This document shows, piece after piece, positions 20,004 to 28,331 of a stretch of 32,482 bases of DNA. A program made the translations under genes and the position numbers. Each line of letters begins with the position of its first letter. The first letter of the stretch is position 1. The notes under the pieces are model-generated. The model searched no databases. It had not been told where the DNA came from and saw only the letters and a list, made by a program, of their open reading frames with translations. The stretch is from Acidobacteriaceae bacterium (GTDB lineage: Bacteria; Acidobacteriota; Terriglobia; Terriglobales; Acidobacteriaceae), in contig JAICYR010000016.1 in NCBI GenBank assembly GCA_025934135.1, positions 1-32,482 of the forward strand, written 5' to 3'.

Positions 20004-21359
20004 TTAGTGTGCATACGACATGGCCAAGGTAAGCAGAAACGCCACCACGGAGATGATCGTCTCGCACACCGACCAGGTCTTAATCGTCTCAACCACGCTC
20101 ATGTTGAAGTACTCCTTCACCAGCCAGAAGCCTCCATCATTCACATGCGAGAAGATCAGCGATCCAGCCCCCGTGGCAATCGCCAGCAGCTCCGGCTGCA
20201 CGTGCGGGCTGTGCAGCGCAATTGGAGCGACAATTCCCGCGGCGGTGGTCATGGCCACCGTGGCGGAGCCGGTCGCCAGCCGCATCAGCGCGGCAAGCAG
20301 CCATGCCAGAAACAGCAGCGGAATATGGCTGTGCAGCGCCAGCGTGATCACCGCGTGCGCCACTCCGCTGTCCTGCAGAATGCGCCCAAAGCCGCCGCCC
20401 GCGCCCACGAGCAGCGTAACCATGGCCGTCGGCGCAAGGCTCTCGTTCGAGAAGCGCAGGATGGTCTGCCGGGTAAATCCGCGCCGCGTGCCCAGCGCAT
20501 AAAAGCTGAACAGCGCGCCAATCAACAGCGCCATGTCGTCGTTTCCAACAAAGCGCAGCGTTTCAATTACGGCGCCCCCGCGCCGGGCGCTGGCCCAGCT
20601 TCCCACCAACATCAAAAAAACCGGCAGCAGAATGGTGAACAGGGTCAGCCCAAAGCTGGGCAGCGCGCGAACCGCCGCATCTTCCGGATCAGTGTCGGCA
20701 AGCTGCTCGGCCATGGGGTTTTCTTCCGCAAGCTGGATGTGCGGCGCAATGAGCTTGGCATAGATAGGCCCCGCGATAATCGCCGTGGGAATGCCGATCA
20801 TGAGTCCATAAAAAATGGTCCGGCCCACATCGGCGTGAAAAATGGTGACCGCAAGCATGGCCGCCGGATGCGGCGGCACCAGCCCGTGCACCACGGACAG
20901 CCCAGCTACCATCGGCAAGCCCACCATCACCAGCGAGGTCCGCGTGCGTCGCGCGACCGTGAAGGCGATGGGGATGAGCAGCACAAAGCCAACCTCAAAA
21001 AACGCGGGCAGGCCCACAATCAGTCCAATAACCACCATCGCCCAGTGGACATGCTTTTCGCCGAACAGCCGGATCAGTGTGTACGCGATCTGGTCCGCCC
21101 CGCCCGACTCGGCCATCATTTTGCCCAGCATCGTGCCCAGAGCGATGACCACCGCAATGTGCGCCAGCGTGCCGCCCAGCCCCGCTTCAAACGAATGGAG
21201 AATGGCGTCCGGAGGCATCCCGGCAGCGACAGCAAGCACTAGCGAAACAACCAGCAGCGTGATGAAAGGGTTCAGCTTCGCCACCGCGACCAAAAGAATC
21301 AGTCCGACGACGGCAACAAACGCGGCAATCAGCAGGTAAAGGCTGTGAGGGTCGATCAT
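20004..21359 (-). CDS. GntP family gluconate:H+ symporter-like permease
   Basis: 12-TM-like hydrophobic protein with GntP-like motifs (LNPFITLLVVSLVLAVAAGM, GLPAFFEVGFVLLIPIAF, HGLVPPHPAAMLA). Confidence 0.9.
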   Translation of the reverse strand: MIDPHSLYLLIAAFVAVVGLILLVAVAKLNPFITLLVVSLVLAVAAGMPPDAILHSFEAGLGGTLAHIAVVIALGTMLGKMMAESGGADQIAYTLIRLFGEKHVHWAMVVIGLIVGLPAFFEVGFVLLIPIAFTVARRTRTSLVMVGLPMVAGLSVVHGLVPPHPAAMLAVTIFHADVGRTIFYGLMIGIPTAIIAGPIYAKLIAPHIQLAEENPMAEQLADTDPEDAAVRALPSFGLTLFTILLPVFLMLVGSWASARRGGAVIETLRFVGNDDMALLIGALFSFYALGTRRGFTRQTILRFSNESLAPTAMVTLLVGAGGGFGRILQDSGVAHAVITLALHSHIPLLFLAWLLAALMRLATGSATVAMTTAAGIVAPIALHSPHVQPELLAIATGAGSLIFSHVNDGGFWLVKEYFNMSVVETIKTWSVCETIISVVAFLLTLAMSYAH

Positions 21360-21406
21360 CCTCAGCCCTTATACCTCATCCGGCATGGATTTATCGCCTG
21401 CGGATT

Positions 21407-22282
21407 TCATCCGCAGTTCATGCAGCCCAGACCGGCGAGTACCCCGCGCATATAGGCGAAGCTGGCGATCACCCCCGGCATCGGGTTTTCAGGATGGACC
21501 TCGTATTCGAGATCCACAAATCCGGGATAGCGAATGGCCGCCAGCGCCTTGAATATCTCACGAACCGGCATCCGCCCTTGGCCTACGGCAACCTGACTGG
21601 ACCGATCGCGGAAGTCGGTGAGGTCCTTCATATGCACATTGAACAGGCGCGGCCCGGCGGCATAAATCGCCTCGGCCACATCGATCCCGGCACGGACCGT
21701 GTGCCCCACGTCAATGCAGCAGCCCATCCGCGAATCCATGTTTTTCACGGCCTTCAGCACGGTCATTGGCGAGGGCCACAGCTTGTCCTCCGACCCGCGG
21801 TTGTGAATGGCGAAACGAATATCATGTTGCTTCACGAACTTCTCAATCCGCGGCAAGGCGTCCGGAGCCGAGTCTCCGGCAACGATCACCGGAACTCCGG
21901 CGCGCTTGGCGTATTCAAATTTTGAGCGAATATCATCATCCGTGCCTTCGCGGAAGGAAATGGTCCCGACCGCGTGAAGTTGGATCCCGTTCGCGGAATA
22001 ATCGGTGAGCGCGGCGGCCTCCTGCGCCAGGTCCATCGGGAGGTGGCTCGCGTCTCTGGAGTTCAGCGCCACAACGCGAAGCTGCTTCATGAAGGCGATC
22101 AGCTCCGCGCGGGAAAAATTGCGAAATGTATTGCTGGCAAGACCCAGGCGGATAGGCGCGGGCCTGCCTTTCGGCCGGACTTCGGCGAAGCCGGGAACAA
22201 CCGCAAGCACGGAGCTCGCCGCAAACGCGGCTGCGGTGGCCGCTCCGGTGTTCAGAAAATCGCGGCGGGAAATCCCGCTCAT
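21407..22282 (-). CDS. Tat-signal sugar phosphate isomerase/epimerase-like TIM-barrel protein
   Basis: SRRDFLNTGAATAAAFAASSVLA Tat signal; AP_endonuc_2-like core (IRFAIHNRG..., CIDVGHTVRAGIDVAEAI, FNVHMKDL); start at ATG 22282. Confidence 0.85.
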   Translation of the reverse strand: MSGISRRDFLNTGAATAAAFAASSVLAVVPGFAEVRPKGRPAPIRLGLASNTFRNFSRAELIAFMKQLRVVALNSRDASHLPMDLAQEAAALTDYSANGIQLHAVGTISFREGTDDDIRSKFEYAKRAGVPVIVAGDSAPDALPRIEKFVKQHDIRFAIHNRGSEDKLWPSPMTVLKAVKNMDSRMGCCIDVGHTVRAGIDVAEAIYAAGPRLFNVHMKDLTDFRDRSSQVAVGQGRMPVREIFKALAAIRYPGFVDLEYEVHPENPMPGVIASFAYMRGVLAGLGCMNCG

Positions 22283-22427
22283 GGAACGCCCCCGTTCTTT
22301 GGGGGATGCAAGGGTTAGCATACATCATCCGCCCAAACGGGGTCGCCTGTCATCCTCCAAATGGATGAACGCCCGGGAATTCTCTTGCGCCGGGCGCCAT
22401 CAGCCGTGTATCATCTAGTTAGTCAAG

Positions 22428-22487
22428 ATGTTCATGTTCCTCAACGCGATGTGTTGTTGTTCGGCTCCGGGCCGGACCTGTCGCTGA
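22428..22487 (+). CDS. Putative Cys-rich leader peptide (19 aa) MFMFLNAMCCCSAPGRTCR*
   Basis: ATG TTC ATG TTC CTC AAC GCG ATG TGT TGT TGT TCG GCT CCG GGC CGG ACC TGT CGC TGA; three tandem Cys codons plus a fourth, upstream of a sulfite reductase-type gene and followed by a terminator-like hairpin. Confidence 0.7.
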   Translation: MFMFLNAMCCCSAPGRTCR

Positions 22488-22539
22488 TCTGTCTTCAGCC
22501 GCACTCGCCGACGCCCACCCTTCTTCTGGTGGGTTTTTT
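22460..22539 (+). promoter_or_regulatory. Putative transcription attenuator: pause-type hairpin (22460-22476) and rho-independent terminator hairpin (22513-22539)
   Basis: TTCGGC-TCCGG-GCCGGA; then gCCCACC-cttcttct-GGTGGG followed by TTTTTTATTT, all between the leader ORF and ATG 22588. Confidence 0.65.
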
Positions 22540-22587
22540 ATTTCGAGAACATTTTTGCTCCCAGCCCGAAAGATTTCAGAGAGAGAG

Positions 22588-24261
22588 ATGACTGATACCC
22601 CAGCCGCAGCGGTACCCGTAAAGGAAACTAAGGCCCAGCGCGTCGAGCGCATCAAGCGCGAGAAAAACCCCTGGCAGGCCTTCGATGAAGTGCGCCAGTT
22701 CGCGCGCGAGGGGCGCAATAGCGTCACTCCTGAATGGATCAGCTCCTATTTCCGCTGGTGGGGAACCTACACGCAAGGCGACGGCGCCGGCGCCATCGGG
22801 GGCAAGGGCGGCGAGGGCCTCATGTCCGAATACTTTATGATGCGCATCGGCACGCCGAACGGGCTGCTCAAGTCGTATCAGGTGCGCGCCATCGGCGAGC
22901 TCGTAAAGAAGTACGCGCGCAATATGTGCGACATCACAACCCGCCAGAACATCCAGTTACACTGGCTCACCATTGAGTCGCTTCCGGAAGTCGTCGACGC
23001 GCTCCACAAAATTGGCCTCTCCCCAAAGGGGGCCTGCGGTGATGTGGCCCGCAACATCACTGGCTGCCCGCTGGCCGGCGTCGACGCCGAGGAAATCACC
23101 GACGCATCTGAACTGTCGCTTAAGGTTGCCCGCGCCATCATCGGCAATGAAGCCTTCGTGAACCTGCCGCGCAAATTCAAGCTCTGCGTCACCGGCTGCT
23201 CAAGCTGGTGCTGCTATCCCGAACTCAACGACGGCGCCTTCACCGCGGTCCGTCGCGGAGACGAGATCGGCTACACCGTCCGGGTCGGCGGCGGCCTCTC
23301 CAAAGAGCCACACCTCGCCGTCAAGCTCAACGCCTTCGTCCGCCCCGATCAGGTGGTGGACGTGGCCCGCACCATCGCCGAAATCTTCCGCGACCAGCAA
23401 GTCCTGCGCGAAAACCGCGATAAGGCCCGCCTCAAGTATCTGTTCATGGTCCACGGCTGGACCCCCGACCGCTTCCTCAACGAAATTGAAACCCGTCTCG
23501 GCGTCAAATTCGATCCCGCTCCGCAGGAAAAAGTCCCGAGTGATGTCCTCCGCGACCATGTCGGCATTCACGCGCAGAAGCAGCCCGGCCTCAGCTATGT
23601 GGGCGCGTCCGTGCTGCGGGGCCGCGTCACCGGAGACCAGTTAATCGCCGCCGCTAACCTCGCCGAAGAGTACGGTGTCAATGGAGGCGAGCTGCGCACT
23701 ACTGTCATGCAGAACCTCGTCATCGTCAACGTCCCTACAGAGCGCGCTCGAGATCTGGTCGACGAGCTGCACGGCATCGGCTTCCGCGTGGAGGGCACAG
23801 AGTTCTGGCGCGGGACCATCGCCTGCACCGGGACCGAATTCTGCAAGCTCGCCATCACTGAAACCAAGGGCTTCGCCAAGTGGCTGGTCGAGGAACTGGA
23901 AGACCGCCTGCCCGGATTCGATCAGCAAATTAAGCTCGACATCACCGGATGCCCGAACAGTTGCGGCCAGCATTGGATCGCCGACATCGGCCTCGAAGGC
24001 AAGAAGGCGAAGCACAACGGCCAGATGGTCGATGCCTACAACTTTGTCCTGGGCGGCGCGCTCGGCAAACACGCCGGGCTGTCTCGCGTGACCGGCTATC
24101 GCGCTCCGGCCACCGAAGTTCCCGACGCCATCGAGCGGCTGCTTCGTTCTTATTTGGAAGACCGCGCCGAAGGAGAAAACCTGCGCGCCTGGTTCGCCCG
24201 CCACGAAACTTCCGAGCTGAAGGACTTGCTTGCCGGCGAACCAATCCTCGCAGCAGTCTAA
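22588..24261 (+). CDS. Siroheme/4Fe-4S sulfite (or nitrite) reductase, NirA/SirA type
   Basis: RWWGTYTQ, DITTRQNIQLHWL, NITGCPLAG, C-x5-C (CTGTEFC) and C-x3-C (CPNSC) siroheme-4Fe4S ligand motifs. Confidence 0.95.
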   Translation: MTDTPAAAVPVKETKAQRVERIKREKNPWQAFDEVRQFAREGRNSVTPEWISSYFRWWGTYTQGDGAGAIGGKGGEGLMSEYFMMRIGTPNGLLKSYQVRAIGELVKKYARNMCDITTRQNIQLHWLTIESLPEVVDALHKIGLSPKGACGDVARNITGCPLAGVDAEEITDASELSLKVARAIIGNEAFVNLPRKFKLCVTGCSSWCCYPELNDGAFTAVRRGDEIGYTVRVGGGLSKEPHLAVKLNAFVRPDQVVDVARTIAEIFRDQQVLRENRDKARLKYLFMVHGWTPDRFLNEIETRLGVKFDPAPQEKVPSDVLRDHVGIHAQKQPGLSYVGASVLRGRVTGDQLIAAANLAEEYGVNGGELRTTVMQNLVIVNVPTERARDLVDELHGIGFRVEGTEFWRGTIACTGTEFCKLAITETKGFAKWLVEELEDRLPGFDQQIKLDITGCPNSCGQHWIADIGLEGKKAKHNGQMVDAYNFVLGGALGKHAGLSRVTGYRAPATEVPDAIERLLRSYLEDRAEGENLRAWFARHETSELKDLLAGEPILAAV

Positions 24262-24274
24262 TTCCGGGTGGCAC

Positions 24275-24300
24275 CCTCAAGCTGCTTTCGGCTTGAGTGG
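24275..24300 (+). other. Intergenic inverted repeat between the reductase and cysG
   Basis: CTCAAGC-tgctttcg-GCTTGAG with flanking CC/GG pairing; no U-tract. Confidence 0.5.
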
Positions 24301-24332
24301 GGACATTTTGACCGCTGATCGCCAAACGCTTT

Positions 24333-24366
24333 TCTGGTTCCTGGTCTCTGTACCCTGGTCCCTTAT
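24333..24366 (+). repeat. Degenerate 7-bp tandem repeat (TCTGGTT CCTGGTC TCTGTAC CCTGGTC CCTTAT) abutting the start codon
   Basis: Direct reading; period 7, runs into ATG 24367. Confidence 0.65.
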
Positions 24367-25668
24367 ATGACCCTGTTCCCAGCATTCATCAAACTCGCTC
24401 GCCGTCCCTGCCTCGTCGTCGGCGCGGGCGAGGTTGCGCTACAGAAAATCTCTTCCTTGCTCGCCGCTGAAGCCCACGTGCGCGTCATCGCTCCGCGCAT
24501 CCATCCTGAAGTCGCCGTTCTCGCCGCTGCCGGGACGATCTCACTCGAACGGCGCGCCTTTTCTGCCACAGATCTCGACCGCACCTTCCTCGTCATCGCC
24601 GCAACCGACGACCCAGCCATAAACGCCGCCGTCTACGATGCCGCAGTCGAGCGCAACATCCTCTGCAATTCCGTCGACGACCCTCCCCACTGTGACTTCT
24701 ATTTTGGCTCCGTTGTCTCGCGCGGCGACCTCCAGATCGCAATCTCCACGGCGGGCGGAAGCCCGGCTCTCGCACAGCGCCTCCGCAAAGAAATCGACGC
24801 GCAGTTGCCCGAAGACCTCGGCCCATGGCTGGCCGAAACCGGACGCCTCCGCCGCGAGGTCCTCGCCCGCGTCGAACCCGGCGAAGACCTCCGCCTGCTG
24901 CTGCATCGCCTCGCCGAGCGCGAGGTTTGCGGATCAGCCGCCTGCCAAGCCCGTGCCATCGCATTCGGCGGAGCTGAACCCGGCCGCGTCTATCTGGTCG
25001 GAGCAGGCCCCGGTGATCCCGACCTGCTCACCGCGCGAGCCTCCCGCCTGCTTGCCACGGCAGACGTTGTCCTGAACGACGATCTGGTCCCGGAAAAGAT
25101 TCTGGCCCTCGCCTACCCCGATGCTCTGGCCCAAAACGTCGGCAAGCGCTGCGGCAAAAAGAAAATCACCCAGGCGGAAATCAACGCGCTCATGATCGAA
25201 CACGCTCGCGCGGGCCGCTCCGTCGTGCGCCTCAAGAGCGGCGACCCGCTGGTCTTTGGCCGCGCCGCCGAGGAAATCGACGCCCTCCGCGAAGCCGGAG
25301 TGGCCTTTGAAGTCGTCCCCGGAATCACCGCCGCCTTCGCCGCCGCCGCGGCCTTGGGACTTTCCCTCACCGACCGCCGCGCCGCCTCCAGCGTGCATTT
25401 TTCCAGCGGACATCACGCCACCGGCGGCCCTCCGGCCATTCCCGAGCCTACCCGCGTCGTCTATATGCCGGGGCGCAACCTCGGCGCGCTCGCATCAGAA
25501 TGGCGCGCTCAGGGCCTTCCCTCCGACCTGCCCTGCGCCGCAATCTCGCGCGCCGCCCAGCACGATCAGCGCATTATCAAAACCACCCTCGATCAACTCC
25601 ATCAAATTGAGCCCGGCCCTTCGCCTGTGCTGGTGCTTGCCGGCTGGGTGCTCAAAAACCACTTCTAG
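24367..25668 (+). CDS. cysG: Siroheme synthase: fused precorrin-2 dehydrogenase/ferrochelatase and uroporphyrinogen-III C-methyltransferase
   Basis: N-terminal CLVVGAGEVALQKISSLL Rossmann domain, NSVDDPPHCDFYFGSVVSRGDLQIAISTAGGSPALAQRLR; C-terminal SUMT VYLVGAGPGDPDLLTARA, RLKSGDPLVFGRAAEE, EVVPGITAA. Confidence 0.95.
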   Translation: MTLFPAFIKLARRPCLVVGAGEVALQKISSLLAAEAHVRVIAPRIHPEVAVLAAAGTISLERRAFSATDLDRTFLVIAATDDPAINAAVYDAAVERNILCNSVDDPPHCDFYFGSVVSRGDLQIAISTAGGSPALAQRLRKEIDAQLPEDLGPWLAETGRLRREVLARVEPGEDLRLLLHRLAEREVCGSAACQARAIAFGGAEPGRVYLVGAGPGDPDLLTARASRLLATADVVLNDDLVPEKILALAYPDALAQNVGKRCGKKKITQAEINALMIEHARAGRSVVRLKSGDPLVFGRAAEEIDALREAGVAFEVVPGITAAFAAAAALGLSLTDRRAASSVHFSSGHHATGGPPAIPEPTRVVYMPGRNLGALASEWRAQGLPSDLPCAAISRAAQHDQRIIKTTLDQLHQIEPGPSPVLVLAGWVLKNHF

Positions 25669-25701
25669 CCCCTGCCATTTACACTGTCCATACCCCTTGC
25701 A

Positions 25702-26589
25702 ATGCGGAAATGGCTGGAGTATGCGATAGTCCGCGCGCTGGTCGCGCTGCTCGGAAGTATGCCGCGCTCTGTGGCTCGCGGCTTGGGAGCAGGCGTCGGC
25801 GCGGCGGCCTATCTGTCGCTGCGTCGGCTGCACAATGTCGGTCTCCGGAACCTCGAACTCGCCTTTCCAGAAAAATCCGCCGCCGACCGCGAACGCATTC
25901 TCCGCCGCCTCTACCGCAATCTCGGCTGGCTACTTGCCGAGTTCTGCCAGATGCCGCGCTACACCCGCGAAAGCACTCAACGCTTCCTCCGCTACGAAGG
26001 ACTGGAGAATTTCCTCGCGGCACAGGCGCGCGGCAAGGGGGTGCTCATCGTCACCGGGCACCTCGGCGCATGGGAGCTTTCCAGCTACTACCACTCGCTC
26101 ATGGGCCATCCCATGAGCATCGTCATCCGCCGCCTCGACAACGAGCGCGTCGACCGTCTCGTGAATTCCATTCGCTGCCTGCACGGCAACCGCATCCTCC
26201 ACAAGAATGACTTTGCACGCGGGCTGCTCGCTGCCATGCGTCATGGCGAAAGTGTCGGCATCCTCATGGACACCAACATGACTCCGCCACAGGGTGTTTT
26301 TGTGCCCTACTTTGGACGGCAAGCCTACACTGCTTCCGGCCTCGCGCGCGTGGCCCTCAAGACAGGCGCTGCCGTGCTACCCGGCTTCATGCTCTGGGAG
26401 GAGACGGAGCGAAAATACGTTCTGCGCTTCGGCGAAGAAATTCCTCTCGTCGCGACCGGCGACGACGAAGCGGACGCCCTCGCCAACACGGCCCGGTTTA
26501 CCGCGGTCATTGAAGACTGGGTGCGGCGGTATCCTGAGCAGTGGCTGTGGGTGCATCGCAGGTGGAAAACCCGACCCGAAGGCGAATAG
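25702..26589 (+). CDS. Lysophospholipid/lipid A acyltransferase family protein (LpxL/HtrB-like)
   Basis: VLIVTGHLGAWELSSYYHSLMGHPMSIVIRRLDN, GVFVPYFGRQAYTASGLARVALKTGAAVLPGF, YPEQWLWVHRRWKTRP; next to lpxD. Confidence 0.92.
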   Translation: MRKWLEYAIVRALVALLGSMPRSVARGLGAGVGAAAYLSLRRLHNVGLRNLELAFPEKSAADRERILRRLYRNLGWLLAEFCQMPRYTRESTQRFLRYEGLENFLAAQARGKGVLIVTGHLGAWELSSYYHSLMGHPMSIVIRRLDNERVDRLVNSIRCLHGNRILHKNDFARGLLAAMRHGESVGILMDTNMTPPQGVFVPYFGRQAYTASGLARVALKTGAAVLPGFMLWEETERKYVLRFGEEIPLVATGDDEADALANTARFTAVIEDWVRRYPEQWLWVHRRWKTRPEGE

Positions 26590-26598
26590 GAGTTTTGC

Positions 26599-27660
26599 GT
26601 GCGACTTGTCCAGTTAGCTGAATTGCTCAAAGCCGAACTTCACGGCGACCCGGAGCTTGACATCACCGGAGTCGCCTCAATCAAAACCGCGCGCTCCTCC
26701 GACCTGGTCTTCGCCGAGGACGCTGCTGTGCTGCGCGACGCGCTGTCCTCCCCCGCCGGAGCAATCATCGTCTCCTCCAAGATCAACGCCTCTGCCGGAG
26801 ATACCGGCAAAGCCGTTCTCGTCGCCGTGAATCCCAAGCTGGCCTTCGCCCGTGCGGCAAAGCTGCTTCGCTCTACTGAAGTCGAAGCCGGAATTCACCC
26901 CACCGCGCAGATCGCCCCCGATGTCGTTCGCGGACGGCACATCGCAGTTGCCGCCTACGCGGTCATCGAGGCGGGCGCACACATCGGAGACGAATCCACC
27001 ATCGGATCTGGCGCGGTCATCGGACACGGAGTCAAGCTGGGCCGTGCGTGCCGAATCTATCCCCGCGTCGTCATCTATCCGGGCACTGAACTGGGCGACC
27101 GAGTCGTCGTCCATGCGGGCGCGGTTCTCGGCTCAGACGGCTTTGGATACGTGCGCGACAACGAATCAGGCGAGTACACTCAGTTCCCGCAGCAGGGCCG
27201 CCTCATCATTGAAGACGACGTCGAGATCGGCGCCAACACCACCATCGACCGCGGCGCGCTCGAAGAAACCCGCATCGCGCGCGGCGTCAAAATCGACAAC
27301 CTCGTCCACGTCGGCCACAACGTGCGCGTCGAGCGCAACGTGGTCATCGCGGCCCAAACCGGCATTTCAGGCTCCTGCGTCATCGGCGCGGGGGCGGTCG
27401 TCGGCGGCCAGGTGGGCATCGGCGACCATGCCGAAATTGGCGAAGGCGTTATCCTCGGCTCCGGCTCCGGCGTGCTCACGCACAAGAAGCTGAAGGGCGC
27501 GGGCATCGTCCACTGGGGACGCCCCGCCCGCCCGCTGCACCAATACCTGAAGGAACTTGCTGCCTTGGCGCGGCTCGGCGAAGTAAAGCAAGACCGCCCG
27601 CGCAAAGACCCCCCCAAAAAAGCAGAAATGAAACCGCGGCATTTGTCCACAAGCAAATGA
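26599..27660 (+). CDS. lpxD: UDP-3-O-acylglucosamine N-acyltransferase
   Basis: N-terminal LpxD domain ([17 protein letters not shown]), hexapeptide repeats, [45 protein letters not shown] start. Confidence 0.96.
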   Translation: MRLVQLAELLKAELHGDPELDITGVASIKTARSSDLVFAEDAAVLRDALSSPAGAIIVSSKINASAGDTGKAVLVAVNPKLAFARAAKLLRSTEVEAGIHPTAQIAPDVVRGRHIAVAAYAVIEAGAHIGDESTIGSGAVIGHGVKLGRACRIYPRVVIYPGTELGDRVVVHAGAVLGSDGFGYVRDNESGEYTQFPQQGRLIIEDDVEIGANTTIDRGALEETRIARGVKIDNLVHVGHNVRVERNVVIAAQTGISGSCVIGAGAVVGGQVGIGDHAEIGEGVILGSGSGVLTHKKLKGAGIVHWGRPARPLHQYLKELAALARLGEVKQDRPRKDPPKKAEMKPRHLSTSK

Positions 27661-27758
27661 CCTTATCACGCCATCAAAATCCGACTCGATCATCCTCGCG
27701 GCCTTGTGATACAACCGTGAAGCATTCAGCTCTGCCGGGCAGATTCCGGAGAATCCCA

Positions 27759-28313
27759 ATGTTCCTGCGCCATATCCCAACCTGTATGATTCTGCTCTGC
27801 GCCTCCCTCGCGGGCGCGCAAACCGCCGCGCCCGCCGCTCCTCCGCCGGTCAGAATGGGTCTATGGGAGACTTCAACCACTACTCAAATTAGCGGACTTC
27901 AGCTTCCCCCGGACGTTGTCACAAAGTTGAAGGCCATGGGCCGAAGTGTGCCGGGAGGCACGCATACGATGGTCTCCCAGGGCTGCCTCACGCCCGAAGA
28001 GTGGCAAAAGCAGATGGCCGACATGAACAAGCCGACCGGCACCGACTGCAAGACCACCAACCGCCAGGTCACGCCGCATAGCGTTTCGTTCAATATAAGC
28101 TGCAAATCAGAAAACGGCGCGACTACCAATGGGCATTGGGAGATGCACGTAGTGGACAAGGAGCACGGCCAAGGCTCGGCCCACATGACCAGCAGCACGG
28201 CAGGCCCCAACGGCCAAAACCTGACCATGGACATGACCTTCAACTCCCATTACCTCAGCTCCAACTGCGGCGATGTAAAGCCTGGAGACGCAAAAATCAT
28301 CCACCGCAATTAG
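27759..28313 (+). CDS. DUF3617 family secreted protein
   Basis: Signal peptide MFLRHIPTCMILLCASLAGAQ; RMGLWETSTTTQISG ... QGCLTPEEWQK ... HWEMHV pattern of DUF3617. Confidence 0.8.
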   Translation: MFLRHIPTCMILLCASLAGAQTAAPAAPPPVRMGLWETSTTTQISGLQLPPDVVTKLKAMGRSVPGGTHTMVSQGCLTPEEWQKQMADMNKPTGTDCKTTNRQVTPHSVSFNISCKSENGATTNGHWEMHVVDKEHGQGSAHMTSSTAGPNGQNLTMDMTFNSHYLSSNCGDVKPGDAKIIHRN

Positions 28314-28331
28314 CGGAGTTGATGATCCTTC

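Noticed and set aside
19983-21242. 419-aa + strand ORF opposite the GntP permease
   Set aside because: Basic, repetitive shadow translation of a membrane-protein gene.
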